DNA from: Prevotella sp.
GTDB taxonomy: Bacteria > Bacteroidota > Bacteroidia > Bacteroidales > Bacteroidaceae
Length of the DNA: 64,000 nt
Reading direction: 5' to 3'
NCBI GenBank assembly: GCA_016285055.1
Contig: JAEEPZ010000002.1
Span: forward strand, 1 to 64,000
Below are positions 1 to 8,629 of the stretch, in pieces (within the stretch, counting starts at the first letter, position 1; each line of letters opens with the position of its first letter). The notes under the pieces were generated by a model, which was not told where the DNA came from, ran no database searches, and saw nothing but the letters and a program-made list of their open reading frames with translations. A program made the position numbers and the translations under genes.

Positions 1-163
1 GAACTAACGTCGGAACCATTTCCTCAATCTTGTCTCGGAACTCACCTTCCGTTATAATGTGTAGTTCGCAATGGCTTGCTAGGTTCACGCACCAGTTCCA
101 CCCCATCCCTGGTTCACTGCCCAAATATGGTGAGCATGCGTATGCACTAACTAATACCTTCAT
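1..163 (-). CDS. Glycosyltransferase family 4, N-terminal fragment (cut by window edge)
   Basis: Reading leftwards from an ATG at 163, 54 codons run open to the window edge. The start reads MKVLVSAYACSPYLGSEPG followed by MGWNW, the usual opening of GT-B fold GT4 enzymes: a first beta strand, then a glycine-containing loop. Family knowledge: such enzymes move a sugar from a nucleotide donor onto a lipid-linked glycan at the inner membrane face. It is the last visible gene of the polysaccharide locus, and the catalytic C-terminal half is outside the window. The frame and motif are clear; the exact donor cannot be told. Confidence 0.8.
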   Translation of the reverse strand, partial: MKVLVSAYACSPYLGSEPGMGWNWCVNLASHCELHIITEGEFRDKIEEMVPTLV

Positions 164-172
164 CGTAGATAA

Positions 173-664
173 TCAAAACAGTTCCAACTTTTTATGAATC
201 TCCAATAAGCGACGATTATTTGTTTTAGACGAAACCAATTTAATTACAAAAGGACTTGAGTCTATATGCGAACTGACATTATGTGTGCCGCTCCAACGGT
301 GTTGTGCAAGAACTTTATTCACAATTCCATAATTGTCCTTGAATTGGGATACCAACATTATAAAGTTATCGTGAAGTGGAATGTTAGGAAACGGTAAAAA
401 CGAATTGAACTCATGGCGTGTAAAGCCGCAACTGAAACTATATAGTTTCGTATTTCTCCTAAATCGCCATCGAGGCTCTTTCTCATAAAATACAGTGCCA
501 ATTCTTTTGAGTTTTGGAGTAACTATATCAAAACCTACCATACACATGTTTTTGCTCTCCCTGATAAGCAGGTCTTATGTTTTTGATATCTTCAATGGAT
601 GCCAAATGTCATCTTGGTCTGAAAGGAAAACATAATCACTTGTGGCTCCGTTATAGGTGCCCAT
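173..664 (-). pseudogene. Decayed GT2 glycosyltransferase
   Basis: Two frames together carry pieces of one GT2 enzyme. From about 664, a short frame reads MGTYNGATSDYVFLSDQDD and then IW..KISKT before a stop. This joins the first-strand motif (MGTYNG) directly to the DxD strand (FLSDQDDIW), so the roughly 60-80 residues normally between them are missing. A second frame (ATG at 547, 124 aa) holds a typical C-terminal GT2 part, with IPLHDNFIMLVSQF and QHRWSGTHNVSS, which match the conserved HDxW and RxHxxN regions. I infer an internal deletion plus a frameshift. The 124-aa piece might still be translated, but it lacks the nucleotide-binding half. Confidence 0.7.
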
Positions 665-718
665 ATATACGAATAATATCATGGGATGATTTGCTGGAGA
701 GTATTAGGTGGATGAACA

Positions 719-1780
719 CTAAATATCATGCTCTTTGCTTGTCAGTGAATGATAAATGGCAGTCATTTCATTACTAATTGTGTCTGCTGAAAAATGCTCA
801 TATACAAATATTCTGGAATAATCAGCCATGTTCTTTCGCGTGCCTTCATGCTCAATGATGTATGAGAGTCTATCTGCCATACCTTCCCAGTTACCGAAAT
901 CAAAAACCAAAGCGTTGCGGCCATCCTCCAACACGTCAGGTAGACCGCCCACAGGAGTCGTGACCACGCAGATGCTGTATGCCCATGCTTCCAGGACCAC
1001 CATGGGGAATCCTTCTTCGTAGGAACACATGCACAAGATGCAGGCCTTGCGGAAGAAATCTTCTTTTTCTTTTCCGACGATATAGCCTGTAAACGTTACG
1101 GTGTCTGCCAGACCCATCTCTTTCGCCATTCGCTGATATCGCTCCACTTCACCATTGCCCAACATATAAACTCTCCAGTCAGGATGCTGTCTTCCAATCT
1201 TCTGCCATGCTTTCAGTAACAGGTCAGGAGCCTTGTTTTCATTGAAGTAGGCCGCCATGATGATGATATTCTCTTTCTCTTCAAAGGGCACTTCCGGCAC
1301 TTCCTCGCAGGCGTTATATAATACGGTGGTGGGAGTTGTGATGTCTGCGTACTCTTCTTGGAACAACTTCTGCCACTTCTTCGCTAATAGGATGATGAGG
1401 TTTGCCCGCTTCAGGCACCACAGGAACAACCTGTTTTGCGTGTGGTTTTTCAACTGGTTGCCCATGTGGATGTGCATGATGATGCGTTTCCTTCCTAAAA
1501 CTGCCAGCAGAAATATGGGCATCTGGATGACGAGGCAGATTCTGTCGGGTACGGTATGGAAATGCACGATGTCATATCGCCAGATTATGAATATCGCCAG
1601 AATGTTGGCTTTCACTGCATACCACAGTTTCCACAAGTAGCTACGTTGAATCTGTGTGCCGAGCCAATAGCAGTTGAATTCTTTCCATGCAGGCATATTC
1701 TTCATCAACCGAATGACCGAAGCCACACCGCCCGCACTCTGCTCGGCAGAACCGACAACCAACACTCTTTTATTTCCCAT
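719..1780 (-). CDS. Glycosyltransferase family 4
   Basis: A 353-aa GT-B fold enzyme. The N-terminus has a donor/acceptor loop with SAGGVASVI (residues 15-23). The C-terminal half has the GT4 EX7E motif in YEEGFPMVVLEAW (E256 and E264), followed by TPVGGLPDVLEDG, the usual nucleotide-sugar binding region. Length is normal for the family. A hydrophobic stretch near residues 58-95 probably marks membrane association. The start codon overlaps the 3' end of the acetyltransferase gene upstream by 11 nt, so the two are probably translationally coupled. Role inferred: adding one sugar of the repeat unit on undecaprenyl diphosphate. The sugar is unknown. Confidence 0.92.
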   Translation of the reverse strand: MGNKRVLVVGSAEQSAGGVASVIRLMKNMPAWKEFNCYWLGTQIQRSYLWKLWYAVKANILAIFIIWRYDIVHFHTVPDRICLVIQMPIFLLAVLGRKRIIMHIHMGNQLKNHTQNRLFLWCLKRANLIILLAKKWQKLFQEEYADITTPTTVLYNACEEVPEVPFEEKENIIIMAAYFNENKAPDLLLKAWQKIGRQHPDWRVYMLGNGEVERYQRMAKEMGLADTVTFTGYIVGKEKEDFFRKACILCMCSYEEGFPMVVLEAWAYSICVVTTPVGGLPDVLEDGRNALVFDFGNWEGMADRLSYIIEHEGTRKNMADYSRIFVYEHFSADTISNEMTAIYHSLTSKEHDI

Positions 1781-2327
1781 ATAACAGCATGTCGTTTTCC
1801 TTGGCTTGTTCTTCCGTAAAGCGCATTTTGATGAGTTTGGCTGGTACGCCGCCGATGATGGAGTAGGGCGGGAACGATTGTGTTACCACCGCTCCGGCAG
1901 CAATGACACTGCCATGGCCGATGGTCACACCCTTCAGTATTGTCACGTTGGCTCCACACCACACGTCATCCTCAATGACTACAGAAGCATCGTTCTTTGG
2001 CAGTTTCTCATCAACTGTAACATCAATGATATATTTACCGATGATATCTATTCGGTGGTCACCTGTGACGATGGTGGGGTTGGGGCCGAAAATCACCTTC
2101 CTCCCAATGGTCAGCGGGGCCTCTGTGCAATAGAACGTGCTGCCCTTCGGTATGGATGTGCCGTCGCCTATCGACAGGTTCTCTAGTCCTTTGATGTCAG
2201 ACAACATTGGGCGCAGGTAGACTCCTTTGCCACACTGTTTCATAGCCCGTTTCCAGACGGGCGCCCAGAGCTTATCCCAAAGAAAGCTCGGAGCGAGGCT
2301 CAATTTCATCAGCGTCTTCCAAATCAT
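1770..2327 (-). CDS. Hexapeptide-repeat O-acetyltransferase (WcaF/CysE-like)
   Basis: Left-handed beta-helix acyltransferase with repeated [LIV]-G-x4 hexapeptides, e.g. VIEDDVWCGANVTILKGV then TIGHGSVIAAGAVVT, ending in the typical GGVPAKLI cap. The likely catalytic histidine is in GDHRIDI. Family role: transfer of acetyl from acetyl-CoA to a sugar hydroxyl. In this locus it probably O-acetylates the polysaccharide unit. The longest frame starts at 2357, but that would overlap the upstream polymerase by 86 nt and add a Met/Lys/Trp-rich leader. I chose the internal Met at 2327; the Met at 2309 (MKLSLAPSFLWDK) is equally possible. Confidence 0.88.
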   Translation of the reverse strand: MIWKTLMKLSLAPSFLWDKLWAPVWKRAMKQCGKGVYLRPMLSDIKGLENLSIGDGTSIPKGSTFYCTEAPLTIGRKVIFGPNPTIVTGDHRIDIIGKYIIDVTVDEKLPKNDASVVIEDDVWCGANVTILKGVTIGHGSVIAAGAVVTQSFPPYSIIGGVPAKLIKMRFTEEQAKENDMLLYGK

Positions 2328-3510
2328 CTTCATCTTCCATGATGTCATCGTCTTCATTATCAGACCTGTTTAGGTTCGCATTCATACAAAGCCCTAACAA
2401 CATACAGTAGCCCATGCCCTTGCCAGAGAGCCAGGATGAATCGGCCGTCTGTTCGATGGCAAGGCAGAAGAACACTAAAAGTGCTATTCTATAGTAGCGC
2501 ATGCCCTCAATTTCGTTGATGGCTTTCAGCCTACGCTTCCAGAAGATGCAGAATAGGATGGTGCCCACAATACCATATTGCGCTAGTGTGGGGTAGAAGG
2601 CATCGCAAATAAACCCACCACCAGCGTCGAGTCCCCAAATGGTATTCAGCCCATAGTCGTAATAGAGTGGTGAGTAGTAAACCCACGCACCATTCGTAGC
2701 AAAGGTGCCCATTCCAGAACCAAAAGGGAAGTAATCCCATAAGATGTGTAGTGAAGTCTTGTAGGTCATAGGTCGTGCCAAGGCCGCATTGTTCCATCCG
2801 GACATGTAATAGATGTCGAAGCGCTGCCATACCACTGTTATCACCACTGCCATCAGCAAGACAATGGCAATGGTTGTCTTGGGTGACTTGAAGTCGAGCT
2901 GTTTCTTTAAGAAAAACAACAAGGCAATGAAGCACACAACCTCGCCCATGAACTTATACTTCGGTGCTAGCATACCTGTCAATACGATGGCAGTGGCAAT
3001 CAGTGTGTTCTTTCGTGACTGCTCCGTGAACAGATACCACGCCATACCCGTACAGATAGCCAACTGTCCCAGAACGGGGAATTCTGCTGCAACTCCCCTT
3101 TGCGTCGTTTCAGGATGGAGAAAAATCCATGATGCCAATGTGATGACCATCGATGTCAGCATCCATTTCTTCTGCCGTTCAGTAAACTGTGGATTCAGTA
3201 TCCATGTACAGAAGATGATGGAGTAGGGCCTTATCTGTTGTACAAACTCAATCCATACAGCTCCTGCTACGTTCACCTGCATGATGAGAGAATACACCAC
3301 ATAGAACGCTAAGATGCCCAAAAAGGTGAAATACTCTTTCCACGGCTCTTCGTTGGTGTCAGGATTCCGTTTTTGGTAAAAGGTGTAGACGATAAGTAGT
3401 GCCGTCAAAGCCTCGTCGATACTTTGAAACCCCGGCAAGTCGTTAAATGCGATGCAAGTGGGGAAATAGATTATCCAATATAGGGTATAGAACCTTGCAA
3501 TAGCGTTCAT
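2272..3510 (-). CDS. O-antigen/capsule polymerase, Wzy-like membrane protein
   Basis: A 412-aa polytopic membrane protein with about 10-11 hydrophobic segments. A large loop at roughly residues 230-310 (WQRFDIYYMSGWNN to DYGLNTIWGLDAGGG) resembles the periplasmic loop of Wzy/O-antigen ligase proteins. The loop has several Arg and aromatic residues, but I see no exact signature. It is the only polymerase candidate in the locus and should polymerise flipped repeat units with the Wzx at 22780. The C-terminus is odd: a very acidic tail (DNEDDDIMEDEDDLEDADE) that overlaps the start of the next gene. Its start codon overlaps the preceding GT32 gene by 4 nt. Confidence 0.85.
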   Translation of the reverse strand: MNAIARFYTLYWIIYFPTCIAFNDLPGFQSIDEALTALLIVYTFYQKRNPDTNEEPWKEYFTFLGILAFYVVYSLIMQVNVAGAVWIEFVQQIRPYSIIFCTWILNPQFTERQKKWMLTSMVITLASWIFLHPETTQRGVAAEFPVLGQLAICTGMAWYLFTEQSRKNTLIATAIVLTGMLAPKYKFMGEVVCFIALLFFLKKQLDFKSPKTTIAIVLLMAVVITVVWQRFDIYYMSGWNNAALARPMTYKTSLHILWDYFPFGSGMGTFATNGAWVYYSPLYYDYGLNTIWGLDAGGGFICDAFYPTLAQYGIVGTILFCIFWKRRLKAINEIEGMRYYRIALLVFFCLAIEQTADSSWLSGKGMGYCMLLGLCMNANLNRSDNEDDDIMEDEDDLEDADEIEPRSELSLG

Positions 3511-4277
3511 TTGATTCTAAATTTTCTGCGCTTTATTCTATTGTTCAAGACAAACACCCATTCTGGCAACATATTCCTTACGAAGTCTTTGGCAGAATGG
3601 CTCTTATTGTCCCACGACCCCATGTAGTGATGTATAGTATAGGTATTAGGGGTGATGTGCAGTTTTCCTGAAATGACATTGATGGGTGCGAAATACTCAT
3701 GCGGATAAACCGTGATGTCACCAACTTGCTGTATTCCCTTCGCGCTTTGAAGGCCCTCTTCCATTAAGATCTCTGTTGTATAGGCTACAATGGTCTTCAG
3801 CCATGGGTTCATCTCTGCATGATGAAAAGTAAGCGTAGCATACAAGTGCATCATTCTTTGCAGAAAGTGATGGTCTTTTGGAAAGCCAGTTCCCAATCCC
3901 GGATTAACAGCAAAAGCATATCTGGGTGCATACATAGCTGGTGAATTCTCTCCGTCGGGGTCAACCTCAAACCCCATGAAACAGCCACGTTCAATGACGT
4001 CGTCCATGGGGCGAATCACCTCCACGTCCGTGTCGAAGTACAGTCCTCCATAGTGATAGAGAATCCAAAACCGGGCATAGTCGCTGACAAACGCATACTT
4101 CTTTTGCCTGTATGCTTCAGCCGTATATGGAATAATGCTCACATCGAAGTTGTCCTCGTTCCATTCCCGTATCTCGAAGTCAGGCATGAACTTTCTCCAC
4201 GAGGCTATACAACGTTGTGCCAGTTCTGGCAAAGGATTATGCCCAAACCAACAATAGTGAATAATCTTTGGTATCAT
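3507..4277 (-). CDS. GT32-like glycosyltransferase (Gly_transf_sug, DXD)
   Basis: A 256-aa protein opening with MIPKIIHYCWFG, the hallmark of OCH1/GT32-type capsular sugar transferases. It continues with FVSDYARFWILYHYGGLYFDTDVE; the DTD at residues 82-84 is the metal/nucleotide-sugar binding DXD motif. Length is typical. Family enzymes use GDP-mannose or UDP-sugars and retain the anomeric configuration. It overlaps the downstream polymerase gene by 4 nt, indicating tight coupling. Donor and linkage cannot be read from the sequence. Confidence 0.9.
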   Translation of the reverse strand: MIPKIIHYCWFGHNPLPELAQRCIASWRKFMPDFEIREWNEDNFDVSIIPYTAEAYRQKKYAFVSDYARFWILYHYGGLYFDTDVEVIRPMDDVIERGCFMGFEVDPDGENSPAMYAPRYAFAVNPGLGTGFPKDHHFLQRMMHLYATLTFHHAEMNPWLKTIVAYTTEILMEEGLQSAKGIQQVGDITVYPHEYFAPINVISGKLHITPNTYTIHHYMGSWDNKSHSAKDFVRNMLPEWVFVLNNRIKRRKFRIK

Positions 4278-4284
4278 AAGTGTA

Positions 4285-5193
4285 TTATTGTCTCCTGTCT
4301 AACCTGCCTTTCATTCCGTCGAGATAAGCTCGGAAAAAAGTCTTCGCATCTGATATGTTGTATTTGTTGTTGAATGGCAGATTTTTCAGGACATAGCCCT
4401 CATATTCCATAAGTACAGCGAAAGGTCGCAATGTACGTACAAAAGCATTTTTCCCGTATTTTCTGTTAAAGTAAACAGTGTTCCGTATATGGTAGTAGAG
4501 TTTCCACTTGCTTTTCTGCACCCGTGTTACCCTATTGTCATCTTGGAAAAACATTTCTTTGTTCAGAATGGCTTTTGTCACAAGTTTAATACGCCATCCT
4601 GCCAAGATAGCTCTATAACCATAGTCGCTATCATCGTATAAAAGGAATAGTTCCTTGTTAGGCAGTCCTATCTGTTTGATCACTTCTCTCTTAATTAGAG
4701 GTCCTTCGAAAGATATCCCTTCTATACTTACGGCGTCTTTGTCTTTTGTGTCTTCCAAACGGAGTGCATGGGTATGAAGTGACTTAAACGGGTTGGTTAG
4801 ATTGAACATCTTTACTTCTGTTAAGAATGTTTCGTTCTCCTGCCTGCGTATTGGACACAGTATTCCAGTCTTCTTATCGTTCTGTTCTAAAAGCAACTTC
4901 AAACAGTCTGATTCCGGATACACATCATCGTCCATGCACCATATCCAGTCGTACCCCTTCTCGTAGGCATGCTGTATTCCACGGTAGAATCCTCCCGAAC
5001 CACCCACATTCTCCTGGTGAATCACGTCAAGGTCCGTCTGGCTGACCAACCACTCCTTTGTTCCGTCCGTGCTGCCATTGTTCACCACGATGATGTCATC
5101 CAGTCTAACTGTCTGTTTGCGTAGACTATTAATGCATCGAATCAGAAGTTCTTTCCGATTATAGGTTACAACTACAGCAGTGATGTCCTTCAT
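4285..5193 (-). CDS. GT2 glycosyltransferase, rhamnosyl/galactofuranosyl-transferase-like
   Basis: A GT-A enzyme of 302 aa: VVVTYNRKELL (first strand, residues 7-17), VVNNGSTDG (residues 36-44), then WIWCMDDDVYP with the DDD metal site at 88-90. The GGSGGFYRG loop at 64-72 is typical of the rhamnosyl/galactofuranosyl GT2 branch. Its first 48 residues are almost identical to those of the truncated ORF at 8240-8629, because both lie in a direct repeat of about 245 bp. It follows the gene at 5208 with a 14-nt gap. The start ATG at 5193 fits the conserved N-terminus. Confidence 0.92.
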   Translation of the reverse strand: MKDITAVVVTYNRKELLIRCINSLRKQTVRLDDIIVVNNGSTDGTKEWLVSQTDLDVIHQENVGGSGGFYRGIQHAYEKGYDWIWCMDDDVYPESDCLKLLLEQNDKKTGILCPIRRQENETFLTEVKMFNLTNPFKSLHTHALRLEDTKDKDAVSIEGISFEGPLIKREVIKQIGLPNKELFLLYDDSDYGYRAILAGWRIKLVTKAILNKEMFFQDDNRVTRVQKSKWKLYYHIRNTVYFNRKYGKNAFVRTLRPFAVLMEYEGYVLKNLPFNNKYNISDAKTFFRAYLDGMKGRLDRRQ

Positions 5194-5302
5194 CGATTCT
5201 TGTCGTTTTACACATCATACCCAATTCCTCGTAGCCACTCCATTACCTGCTTCATCCGAATGTCCCACGACCCCATTCGAAGAGCTGTCTCGCGGTTGTG
5301 GT
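5055..5302. repeat. Copy 1 of near-identical ~245-bp direct repeat
   Basis: This segment matches 8491-8738 at a constant offset of 3436 nt. I find about three mismatches by eye (near 5065, near 5100, and in the AATTCC/AAGTCC difference near 5223). It spans the 5' end of the GT2 gene at 4285, the 14-nt gap, and the 3' end of the gene at 5208. The match ends abruptly on both sides, where the flanking proteins are only distantly related. Confidence 0.9.
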
Positions 5303-6149
5303 TTACCAGTTCCTGATATTTGGGATTGCTAATGTCGGATAGAATGCTCTCTACCTGCTCCAAACCATGATTTATATCCATTTCAATGACAGGATTGTAG
5401 CCAATTAATTCTGTCAGTTCTTGTGGGGCATGGCCTATCATTAGAATTCTTGAAAGCATACACTCCCAGTAGCGTTGAGTTAATGTTTCTACTCCTTGCG
5501 CTGCCTCTGGTTCCGTGATGCTTCGAGGAAAAATAACCGTTAGTTGTGAATTTTGCAAGACACGTTTATATTCTTCGTGCGTTCTTATACTCCATTCTTC
5601 AGGCTTGTTGAATAACGATTTATAATCTTTTGGATATTTTTTTCGGAACATCCCCCTTTGCACACTCCCTATCTCGTACAGCGCTATTATACGTTCTGTT
5701 AACACTAATCCTTCATCAAACCTATCAACGTCGATTCCCTCAGTAATGGCTAATATGTCCATATCTGGGAATTGCTTTTTCATGCAATCGGCCGTTTGTG
5801 AAGCGGTAAAGACAGCTGTTTGCACATGATGCTTTTTTAACCATTGGCAAGTCTTCTGAAAGATGGACGGCCAACAGTCCCAAATGACTGGAATAATCTC
5901 ATTATATATATATCCTGGAAAAGTGTCGAAGTTGATGCTGATTGGCTGTACAAATCGCAGCTCAGCTATGTGTTTACTATTCCAAAATGTTGGAATATTG
6001 TATTTGAAAGCCAACCTTCGAAATCCTCTCCAAGGATAATGCTCGTTTGAAACAGATCCGCCGATCCTTAGCCATGCATCATAGGGCTGCATCTTGAAGT
6101 TGAGTGCGTCTCGGTATCGAAATGGCGGTATAGCGAATACTTTTTTCAT
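5208..6149 (-). CDS. CgeB-like / GT1-type glycosyltransferase, paralogue A
   Basis: A 313-aa protein without a GT-A DxD. The C-terminal region reads ETLTQRYWECMLSR then a GHAPQEL and GYNPV pattern. This resembles the C-terminal donor-binding region of CgeB-like and capsule GT-B enzymes, where a conserved acidic residue sits in the T-Q-R-Y-x-E motif. I recognise the family only in general terms. It is a clear paralogue of the protein at 8644-9558, and the last 28 residues (from HNRETALRMGSW on) are practically identical because of the direct repeat. It is followed 14 nt downstream by a GT2 gene, as is its paralogue. Function inferred from context: sugar transfer in repeat-unit assembly. Confidence 0.8.
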   Translation of the reverse strand: MKKVFAIPPFRYRDALNFKMQPYDAWLRIGGSVSNEHYPWRGFRRLAFKYNIPTFWNSKHIAELRFVQPISINFDTFPGYIYNEIIPVIWDCWPSIFQKTCQWLKKHHVQTAVFTASQTADCMKKQFPDMDILAITEGIDVDRFDEGLVLTERIIALYEIGSVQRGMFRKKYPKDYKSLFNKPEEWSIRTHEEYKRVLQNSQLTVIFPRSITEPEAAQGVETLTQRYWECMLSRILMIGHAPQELTELIGYNPVIEMDINHGLEQVESILSDISNPKYQELVNHNRETALRMGSWDIRMKQVMEWLRGIGYDV

Positions 6150-6161
6150 CTATTCAAGCCC

Positions 6162-7034
6162 CTATAAGAACGAGAGCAATTTTGTTATTTTTCTTGGAAT
6201 ATGGCTAATAAACAACAAAAGACTCAGACAGACCGGAAGGAAAAGCATCCCCGCTGCTTTTCCTCTATTCATTGCATCATAAGTGGTCATTTGCCATGTC
6301 CCCAATTTTTCTAATAGAGATTGTTGCTGATATAAATTTCTGTGCTTTTGGCGAATATATTTTACAGCTTTTTTCCATTCGTAATACTTGTTAGTTAATC
6401 GTTGACGATCATTTTTGTCGCAGCGATAGACAACAAGAGGTTTGCATACACAGTAAAATGGATGAAACTGTGCCAGCCTTATTTCTAATTCATATTCTTG
6501 CCAAAACTTTAGTTCTTCGTCATACATACCGATGTCTACTAACGTTTGTCGTTTTACTAGAATACAAGATGTTGTTGTGCATATCTCTTGTAGTATCTTA
6601 CGGTGGATGTCTCCTGTAGAATTGGAAGAGGGAATGTGGTCTTGGTATACTATGTCTTTTTCAGAAATGATTTCCAATCTCCGACCGCAATATACAAGGT
6701 CACAAACGTTCTGTTCTATCAGTTGTACTTGTAATTTGATTTTGTCTGACAGCCAGAAGTCGTCGTCATCAAGAAACGCAACATATTTGCCTTTTGCTGC
6801 GCAAATGCCTTTGTTTCGCGCATAATTCCCACCTTTGCTTTCTTCTGAAGGGATAAAAATGTAATGAACGGAGGGGAAACTTTCACATACGTTCCTCGTA
6901 TCGTCTGTAGAATGATCATCTACCACAATACATTCTATATGATGATAAGACTGGTCAAGGACACTCTTAATAGCTCTTTTTAATAGAGCAGACCTGTTGT
7001 GAGTGATGATGATTGCAGAAACGAGTGCTTGCAT
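6162..7034 (-). CDS. GT2 glycosyltransferase with C-terminal membrane anchor
   Basis: A 290-aa GT-A enzyme: SAIIITHNRSALLKRAIKSV (residues 6-25), VVDDHSTDD (37-45), YVAFLDDDDFW with the acidic metal site at 89-92. GGNYARNKG at about 68-76 is the conserved 'xxN' acceptor-side loop. A hydrophobic C-terminal stretch (MLFLPVCLSLLLFIS) suggests a single membrane anchor. It sits between the paralogue-A gene and the GT at 7057 with gaps of 12-22 nt, so it is in the same operon. Donor unknown. Confidence 0.92.
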   Translation of the reverse strand: MQALVSAIIITHNRSALLKRAIKSVLDQSYHHIECIVVDDHSTDDTRNVCESFPSVHYIFIPSEESKGGNYARNKGICAAKGKYVAFLDDDDFWLSDKIKLQVQLIEQNVCDLVYCGRRLEIISEKDIVYQDHIPSSNSTGDIHRKILQEICTTTSCILVKRQTLVDIGMYDEELKFWQEYELEIRLAQFHPFYCVCKPLVVYRCDKNDRQRLTNKYYEWKKAVKYIRQKHRNLYQQQSLLEKLGTWQMTTYDAMNRGKAAGMLFLPVCLSLLLFISHIPRKITKLLSFL

Positions 7035-7056
7035 TATTATTTGCTACGCTTGACTA

Positions 7057-8151
7057 TTATTTCATAGAATTATCGGAAATGGCGCGTACATTTTTGTTGG
7101 TCAACAAATATGTTATAGTTTTTGAGATGATTTCATTTGTTATATGTGGCTTCATGTATTTGTGGGCATAATTATAGTTTTTTATACCAATGTCATCAGA
7201 CTTTGACAATTCTAGTGCCAATTCTGTTTTATTGATCACATCTGACGTGTCGTTGGGGTCGAAGCATGGATTGCCACATTTTTTAAGTATATCCCCTACA
7301 TTGCCTCTGTCCGGCCCTACAACTATCCTTCCTGCTGAAAAAGCCAATGGTAGATTGCCTGAGTTGAGAATGTCTTTCCTTTGGATAAATACTACATCGC
7401 AAGCAGTAAAATAGTAAGGTATCATATCGTCATCGATAAATACTTTCTTATAATATATTTTTTTTAGCCAATAGTCTGCACGTGTGCGTATGCATTTAAT
7501 GGTTTTGTCGATTCTTAAGCCATTGCGTATACTGCCTGTGGGTAAACGCGGGGCAAGAATAATAACATTTTTGCAGCTTATCCTTTTTCTTAAAGATACT
7601 AATAATCGTATTTCTTCATCACTTCGGAACTCCCCGAATGAAAGAATTGTTTTTTTATTGGCAGGCAATCTCAATCTATCTCTACATTCTGTTTTGTCTA
7701 ATTTCATCGCCTTGATGTCATAGAATATTGGATGTTGTGAAATGAAGTGATGGCAATTAGGATATTTGGCCTTAAACATCTCAAAACTATAATATCCTAA
7801 ATGATGTATTGCGTCAGAATGAGAATAGAGGATGTCATAAAGCTTATTTGCGTCCTCATTGTCGTTATGAGAATGTAAGTTATGGCAAGTCGCTATTATT
7901 CGTATGTTTTTATTACGTAAATCAATTAATTTCTGTTCAATTTTCAAGACATCAAAATCAGTCCAATCAAAGGCGGCTTCTGGCCATTGAAAGAATATTG
8001 CATCATAACAGAGAGGGTCATTCCATAGCTCATGATGGTCACAAACAACCTCAAATCCGTTCTCAATTAAACCGTTATAGATGAAACGGACAAATGGATT
8101 TCTTTTATTGGAAGAGAGATAATCTTTAGGACAAGGAATTAAGACTTTCAT
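7057..8151 (-). CDS. GT-B fold glycosyltransferase (GumK/GT4-like, divergent)
   Basis: A 364-aa protein beginning MKVLIPCPKDYLSSN. It has ATCHNLHSHND at about residues 107-117, a loop common in capsular GT-B enzymes acting on phosphoglycolipid acceptors, then SFGEFRSDEE and a C-terminal FIQRKDILNSGNLPLAFSAG. The last region corresponds to the E-containing donor site, where a serine-glycine-asparagine pattern replaces the classical EX7E. I assign it to GT-B with moderate certainty, not to a subfamily. An 88-nt gap separates it from the chimeric ORF upstream; this gap is AT-rich and shows nothing else. Confidence 0.8.
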   Translation of the reverse strand: MKVLIPCPKDYLSSNKRNPFVRFIYNGLIENGFEVVCDHHELWNDPLCYDAIFFQWPEAAFDWTDFDVLKIEQKLIDLRNKNIRIIATCHNLHSHNDNEDANKLYDILYSHSDAIHHLGYYSFEMFKAKYPNCHHFISQHPIFYDIKAMKLDKTECRDRLRLPANKKTILSFGEFRSDEEIRLLVSLRKRISCKNVIILAPRLPTGSIRNGLRIDKTIKCIRTRADYWLKKIYYKKVFIDDDMIPYYFTACDVVFIQRKDILNSGNLPLAFSAGRIVVGPDRGNVGDILKKCGNPCFDPNDTSDVINKTELALELSKSDDIGIKNYNYAHKYMKPHITNEIISKTITYLLTNKNVRAISDNSMK

Positions 8152-8239
8152 GATGAAAGATGTTGAAAGTGAATGTTATTTGCACTTGCAAAACTTGCAA
8201 AATAAGTTGCTATGTTTCCATCATGGGGGCTGCCTTTCC

Positions 8240-8629
8240 TTAGAAAATGCTTTTGATCTTTTCCTTTAGCACCCTACACAAAACTCTACATATATGAATC
8301 TTAGAAAGCTCATAATCGTTGCTCTTCTTTAAGCATAATATTGAATTGCTGATGCCACTATTTAAAGTCTCCCATAACGTTTGTTCTCTCTTATAAGAGA
8401 AAAAACGGTCGAAGCTTCTTAATGCCATCTTTCTATATATCTTATCCATTTTATTCGACGGCTCTTCTTTTAAAAAAAAACTATACCATTCTTTTGTTCC
8501 ATCCGTGCTGCCATTGTTCACCACGATGATGTCATTCAGTCTAACTGTCTGTTTGCGTAGACTATTAATGCATCGAATCAGAAGTTCTTTCCGATTATAG
8601 GTTACAACTACAGCAGTGATGTCCTTCAT
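8240..8629 (-). pseudogene. Chimeric/truncated GT2 (N-terminus duplicated from the 4285 gene)
   Basis: A 129-aa frame whose first 48 residues (MKDITAVVVTYNRKELL to TDGTKEW) copy the GT2 at 4285-5193 with one change (D to N). It then switches to an unrelated Lys/Phe-rich tail (FLKEEPSNKMDKIYRKMAL and onward). The tail looks like the C-terminal helical end of another GT2. The DxD strand and the whole acceptor domain are absent, so glycosyltransfer is very unlikely. I infer a deletion or recombination that fused the head of one GT2 to the tail of another. Confidence 0.75.
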
